Source: Pelomonas sp963992225
Lineage (GTDB): Bacteria; Pseudomonadota; Gammaproteobacteria; Burkholderiales; Burkholderiaceae_C
Reading direction: 5' to 3'
NCBI GenBank assembly: GCA_963992225.1
Contig: CAXDTK010000265.1
Location: forward strand, 1-7,328
DNA length: 7,328 bases
The notes below the pieces were generated by a model. It was not told the origin of the DNA. It worked only from the letters and a program-made list of their open reading frames with translations, and ran no database searches. The position numbers and the translations under genes were made by a program. Below, piece after piece: positions 4,260 to 7,328 of the stretch. The first letter of the stretch is position 1. Each line of letters starts with the position of its first letter.

Positions 4260-5645
4260 ATGGACCTTGCCGACCTGAAATCCGGCCGCCTGACGCCCGC
4301 CGACTACGCCCGCCACTTCGGCGACGCGCATGCGCCGCTGAACCGCGCCCAGGCGCTGATCGAGGCCGAGCGCTGCTACTACTGCTTCGACGCGCCCTGC
4401 CAGACGGCCTGCCCGACCAGCATCGACGTGCCCAGCTTCATCCAGCGCATCGCGCAGGACAACGTGCGCGGCGCGGCCGAGGCCATCCTGACGGCCAACC
4501 CGTTGGGCGGCATGTGCGCCCGGGTCTGCCCGACCGAGGTGCTGTGCGAGCAGGCCTGCGTGCGCAACACGGCCGAGGGCAAGCCGGTCGAGATCGGGCT
4601 GCTGCAGCGCTTCGCGGTGGAGGGCTTCTTCGACCGCCCCGGCCGGCCGCTGTTCGAGCGCGGCATGCCCACGGGGCGACGCATCGCCGTGGTCGGGGCC
4701 GGCCCGGCCGGGCTGGCGGCCGCGCACGGCCTGGCCTGGCGCGGGCACGAGGTGGCGCTGTTCGACGCGGCGCCCAAGCTGGGCGGGCTGAACGAGTACG
4801 GCCTGGCGACCTACAAGGTGGCCGGCGGCTTCGCGCAGCGCGAGATCGACTGGCTGCTGAGCATCGGTGGCATCACCCCGCGCCTGAACCGCGCGCTGGG
4901 CCGCGACTTCACGCTGGACGGCCTGCTGGCGGAGTTCGACGCCGTGTTCCTGGGCCTGGGCCTGCAGGGCGTCAATGCGCTGGGCATCGCCGAGCCGCTG
5001 CTGCCGGGCTCGCAGGCCGCCGTCAGGGATGCGGTGGATTTCATCGCGGAGCTGCGCCAGAGCCGCCCGGAGGCGGTCAGCGTGGGGCGCCGCGTGGTGG
5101 TGATCGGCGGCGGCATGACGGCGGTGGACGCCGCGGTGCAGAGCCGGCTGCTGGGCGCCGAGCAGGTCACCATGGTGTACCGGCGCGGGCCCGAGTCGCT
5201 GTCGGCCTCGGTGGTGGAGCAGCAATGGGCGCAGACGCATGGCGTGACCATCCGCTGCTGGGCCCGGCCGCTGGCGCTGGAGGCCGAAGGCGGTGTGCTG
5301 CGCGGCATGCGCTTCGCGGCGACGCGGCTGGAGGGCAACCAGCTGGTGGACCGCGGCGACACATTCACGCTGGAGGCCGACATGGTGCTGCGTGCCATCG
5401 GCCAGCGCTTCGTCGCCGAGCCGGTGGGCGCGGGCATCGCGCTGGAGGGTGGCCGCATCCGCACCGATGCCGAGGGCCGCACCAGCCTGGCGCGGGTCTG
5501 GGCCGGCGGCGACTGCCGGGCCGGTGGCCGCGACCTGACCGTGGAGGCCGTCGAACACGGCAAGCGGGCCGCCGCCAGCATCGACCGCGAGCTGGGGCTC
5601 GCCACCGCCCGCCAACCCGACCCGGAGGCCCGCAACCATGGCTGA
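4260..5645 (+). CDS. preT: NAD-dependent dihydropyrimidine dehydrogenase subunit PreT
   Basis: This is the electron-input subunit (461 residues) of the cytoplasmic enzyme that reduces uracil and thymine to 5,6-dihydro forms. The N-terminal GltD-like helical domain binds two [4Fe-4S] clusters: Cys39, 42, 47, 51 and Cys90, 96, 100, with Gln116 at the spacing of the unusual glutamine ligand of pig dihydropyrimidine dehydrogenase. An FAD-binding Rossmann motif lies at VVGAGPAGLAAA (144-155). A nucleotide-binding motif follows at VVVIGGGMTAVDAA (279-292), with VYRRG at 306-310 where the adenosine part would sit. The closing FAD motif is AGGDCRAGG (415-423). Electrons pass from NAD(P)H through FAD and the clusters to PreA. 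E. coli PreT is about 412 residues; the extra length is at the C-terminus. It is the first gene of the divergent operon and overlaps preA by 8 bases. Related GltD/NfnB-type flavoproteins are the alternative, but the preA partner settles it. Confidence 0.95.
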   Translation: MDLADLKSGRLTPADYARHFGDAHAPLNRAQALIEAERCYYCFDAPCQTACPTSIDVPSFIQRIAQDNVRGAAEAILTANPLGGMCARVCPTEVLCEQACVRNTAEGKPVEIGLLQRFAVEGFFDRPGRPLFERGMPTGRRIAVVGAGPAGLAAAHGLAWRGHEVALFDAAPKLGGLNEYGLATYKVAGGFAQREIDWLLSIGGITPRLNRALGRDFTLDGLLAEFDAVFLGLGLQGVNALGIAEPLLPGSQAAVRDAVDFIAELRQSRPEAVSVGRRVVVIGGGMTAVDAAVQSRLLGAEQVTMVYRRGPESLSASVVEQQWAQTHGVTIRCWARPLALEAEGGVLRGMRFAATRLEGNQLVDRGDTFTLEADMVLRAIGQRFVAEPVGAGIALEGGRIRTDAEGRTSLARVWAGGDCRAGGRDLTVEAVEHGKRAAASIDRELGLATARQPDPEARNHG

Positions 5646-6945
5646 CCTGCGCACCGACTTCCTGGGCATCCAGAGCCCCAACCCCTTCTGGCTGGCCTCG
5701 GCCCCGCCCACCGACAAGGAGGTCAACGTGCGCCGCGCCTTCGAGGCCGGCTGGGGCGGCGTGGTCTGGAAGACGCTGGGCGAGGACCCGCCGGTGGTCA
5801 ACGTCAACGGCCCGCGCTACGCCACGCTGTGGAGCCAGGACCGGCGCGTCATCGGCTTCAACAACATCGAGCTGATCTCGGACCGGCCTCTAGAGGTCAA
5901 TCTCGACGAGATCCGCCGCGTGAAGCGCGACTTCCCGGACCGGGCCATGGTGGTATCGCTGATGGTGCCGGTCAACGAGGCGAGCTGGAAGGCCATCCTG
6001 GCGCGCGTGGCCGACACCGGGGCCGACGGCGTGGAGCTGAACTTCGGCTGCCCGCACGGCATGAGCGAGCGCGGCATGGGCTCGGCCGTGGGCCAGGTGC
6101 CCGAGTACATCCAGCAGGTCACCGAGTGGTGCAAGGCGCACACCCGGCTGCCGGTCATCGTCAAGCTCACGCCCAACATCACCGACGTGCGCCACCCGGC
6201 GCGCGCCGCCCGGGCCGGCGGCGCCGATGCGGTGAGCCTGATCAACACCATCAACTCGGTGATGGGCGTGGACCTGGACCGCATGACCATGAACCCGGTC
6301 ACCGACGGCTGGGGCTCGCACGGCGGCTACTGCGGCCCGGCGGTCAAGCCCATCGCGCTGAACATGGTGGCCGAAATCGCCCGCGACGCCGCCACGGCGG
6401 GCCTGCCGATCAGCGGCATCGGCGGCATCACGACCTGGCGCGACGCGGCCGAGTTCATCGCGATGGGCTGCGGCACCGTGCAGGTCTGCACCGCGGCCAT
6501 GGTCTACGGCTTCAAGATCGTCGAGGATCTGTGTTCCGGCCTGTCCAACTTCATGGACGAGAAAGGCTATGCGCGCCTGTCGGACTTCCAGGGCCGCGCC
6601 GTGCCCACGGTCAAGAACTGGAACCAGCTCAACCTCAACCACGTCGAGAAGGCCGTCATCCAGCAGGACAGCTGCATCCAGTGCGGCCGCTGCCATGTGG
6701 TCTGCGAGGACACCTCGCACCAGGCCATCTGGGCCACGAAAGACGGCAAACGCCACTTCCACGTCAACGAAGCCGAGTGTGTCGGGTGCAACCTCTGTGT
6801 GTCGATCTGCCCGGTCCCTGGCACCATCGCGATGCGTGCCCTGAAACCTGGCGAAACCGATGCCCGCACCGGTCGCGTCATCGACGGCAGTCATGCCGAC
6901 TGGACCACGCATCCGAACAACCCGATGCGAGCCGCCTGCGGCTGA
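5638..6945 (+). CDS. preA: NAD-dependent dihydropyrimidine dehydrogenase subunit PreA
   Basis: This is the catalytic FMN subunit (435 residues) that reduces the C5-C6 double bond of uracil or thymine. Residues 1 to about 310 form a dihydroorotate-dehydrogenase-like TIM barrel: NPFWLASAPPTD (15-26), KTLGED (45-50), the active-site loop CPHGMSERGMGSAVGQ (138-153), KLTPN (176-180), the Asn-rich LINTINS (201-207), and the FMN-phosphate region ISGIGGI (258-264) with QVCTA (282-286). The C-terminus carries two [4Fe-4S] motifs, Cys346/349/352/356 and Cys381/384/387/391, which receive electrons from PreT. Where mammalian enzyme has its catalytic Cys (LACGQ) this protein has Val151, as I believe other bacterial PreA also do. 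A GGAGG ribosome site at 5624-5628 sits 9 bases before the ATG, inside preT. A 40-residue tail follows the last cluster. The last ~70 codons use more A/T-ending codons than the rest. Confidence 0.96.
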   Translation: MADLRTDFLGIQSPNPFWLASAPPTDKEVNVRRAFEAGWGGVVWKTLGEDPPVVNVNGPRYATLWSQDRRVIGFNNIELISDRPLEVNLDEIRRVKRDFPDRAMVVSLMVPVNEASWKAILARVADTGADGVELNFGCPHGMSERGMGSAVGQVPEYIQQVTEWCKAHTRLPVIVKLTPNITDVRHPARAARAGGADAVSLINTINSVMGVDLDRMTMNPVTDGWGSHGGYCGPAVKPIALNMVAEIARDAATAGLPISGIGGITTWRDAAEFIAMGCGTVQVCTAAMVYGFKIVEDLCSGLSNFMDEKGYARLSDFQGRAVPTVKNWNQLNLNHVEKAVIQQDSCIQCGRCHVVCEDTSHQAIWATKDGKRHFHVNEAECVGCNLCVSICPVPGTIAMRALKPGETDARTGRVIDGSHADWTTHPNNPMRAACG

Positions 6946-6958
6946 ACAAGGATTTGCG

Positions 6959-7328
6959 ATGAGTCACTACGAAGTGGGCCACTGGATCAACGGCGCCGCC
7001 ACGCGCGGCAGCGGCGAGCGCCAGCAGGACATCCACAACCCCGCCACCGGCGCGGTGCAGGGCCGGCTGCTGCTGGGCAGCGTGGCCGACCTGGACGCCG
7101 CCGTCGCCAGCGCCAGCCATGCAGCCCGGTCCTGGAGCCAGACCCCGCCGCTGGCGCGCTCCCGCGTGCTGTTCCGCTACCTGCACCTGCTGCAGGAGCG
7201 CCGCGAGCAGATGGCCGACGCCATCGTGCGCGAGCATGGCAAGACCCTGCCCGACGCGATCGGCGAGGTGGCGCGCGGCATCGAGGTGGTGGAGTTCGCC
7301 ACCGCCATGCCGCAGCTGCTCAAGGGCG
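6959..7328 (+). CDS. mmsA: CoA-acylating methylmalonate-semialdehyde dehydrogenase (5' part, cut by window edge)
   Basis: The first 123 codons of an aldehyde dehydrogenase of the MmsA/IolA type are present (full length is normally about 500). Visible family features are the opening VGHWINGAATRGSG (6-19), IHNPATGAVQGRL (25-37), the helix with LARSRVLFRYLHLLQERRE (64-82), and EHGKTLPDAIGEVARGIEVVEFA (about 90-112), typical of MmsA. The NAD-binding and catalytic Cys regions lie beyond the edge, so activity cannot be judged. MmsA oxidises malonate or methylmalonate semialdehyde to acetyl-CoA or propionyl-CoA, the last step after reductive uracil or thymine breakdown via beta-alanine or beta-aminoisobutyrate. 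It starts 13 bases after preA with AAGGA at 6948-6952, six bases before the ATG, so it is probably in the same operon. Valine or inositol catabolism are other known settings, but the neighbours favour pyrimidines. Confidence 0.9.
   Translation, partial: MSHYEVGHWINGAATRGSGERQQDIHNPATGAVQGRLLLGSVADLDAAVASASHAARSWSQTPPLARSRVLFRYLHLLQERREQMADAIVREHGKTLPDAIGEVARGIEVVEFATAMPQLLKG

Noticed and set aside
4209..5807. A 532-codon minus-strand open frame antisense to preT
   Set aside because: The product is low-complexity and Arg/Gln/His-rich, while the + strand encodes an intact flavoprotein with all cofactor motifs.
5890..6912. A 340-codon minus-strand frame antisense to preA
   Set aside because: It is a shadow of a well-conserved FMN/iron-sulfur subunit, with no recognisable domain of its own.

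Overview
The window is very GC-rich DNA from a proteobacterium. Codon third positions are almost always G or C, long open frames appear antisense to genes, and gene order and protein flavour suggest a betaproteobacterium of the order Burkholderiales (Rubrivivax/Roseateles/Leptothrix-like). The taxon is inference; no rRNA or other marker gene is present. There are eight genes, two cut by the window edges, packed with little spacing. Nothing looks mobile, and no tRNA, rRNA or CRISPR array was seen.

The left half (1-3089) is an envelope-signalling module. An ECF sigma factor (1981-2478, +) overlaps by 4 bases a single-pass membrane protein that is very probably its anti-sigma factor (2475-3089, +). 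Divergent from them lies a secreted subtilisin-type (S8) protease with an intact catalytic triad (603-1904, -). Downstream of the protease on the same strand is a secreted, glycine/alanine-rich, LEA-like protein (1-485, -, cut by the edge). By eye, the sequence GGGAAG-N18-GTTGT occurs just upstream of both the sigma gene and the Gly/Ala-rich gene, with identical 18-base spacing. A weaker version with the same spacing precedes the protease. This suggests one sigma factor controls itself and the two secreted products.

The right half (3090-7328) is a pyrimidine-catabolism locus. A TetR-family regulator strongly resembling RutR, the uracil/thymine sensor (3521-4153, -), is transcribed away from preT (4260-5645, +), preA (5638-6945, +) and the start of an mmsA-like gene (6959-7328, +). 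PreT and PreA together form the NAD-linked dihydropyrimidine dehydrogenase, which reduces uracil and thymine. MmsA would convert the malonic or methylmalonic semialdehyde left at the end of the pathway to acetyl-CoA or propionyl-CoA. The regulator's stop overlaps the start of a small secreted NTF2-fold protein (3090-3524, -) of unknown role. The divergent spacer contains an imperfect 16-base dyad resembling the RutR box as I remember it from E. coli, inside a tandem repeat.

The two halves meet tail to tail at 3087-3092, where the palindrome TGATCA supplies the stop codon of both converging genes with no spacer. The most interesting points are the putative ECF regulon motif, a hairpin at the predicted 5' end of the Gly/Ala-rich mRNA, the candidate leaderless sigma-factor mRNA, and a RutR-type regulator placed on the reductive instead of the Rut (oxidative) pyrimidine pathway.
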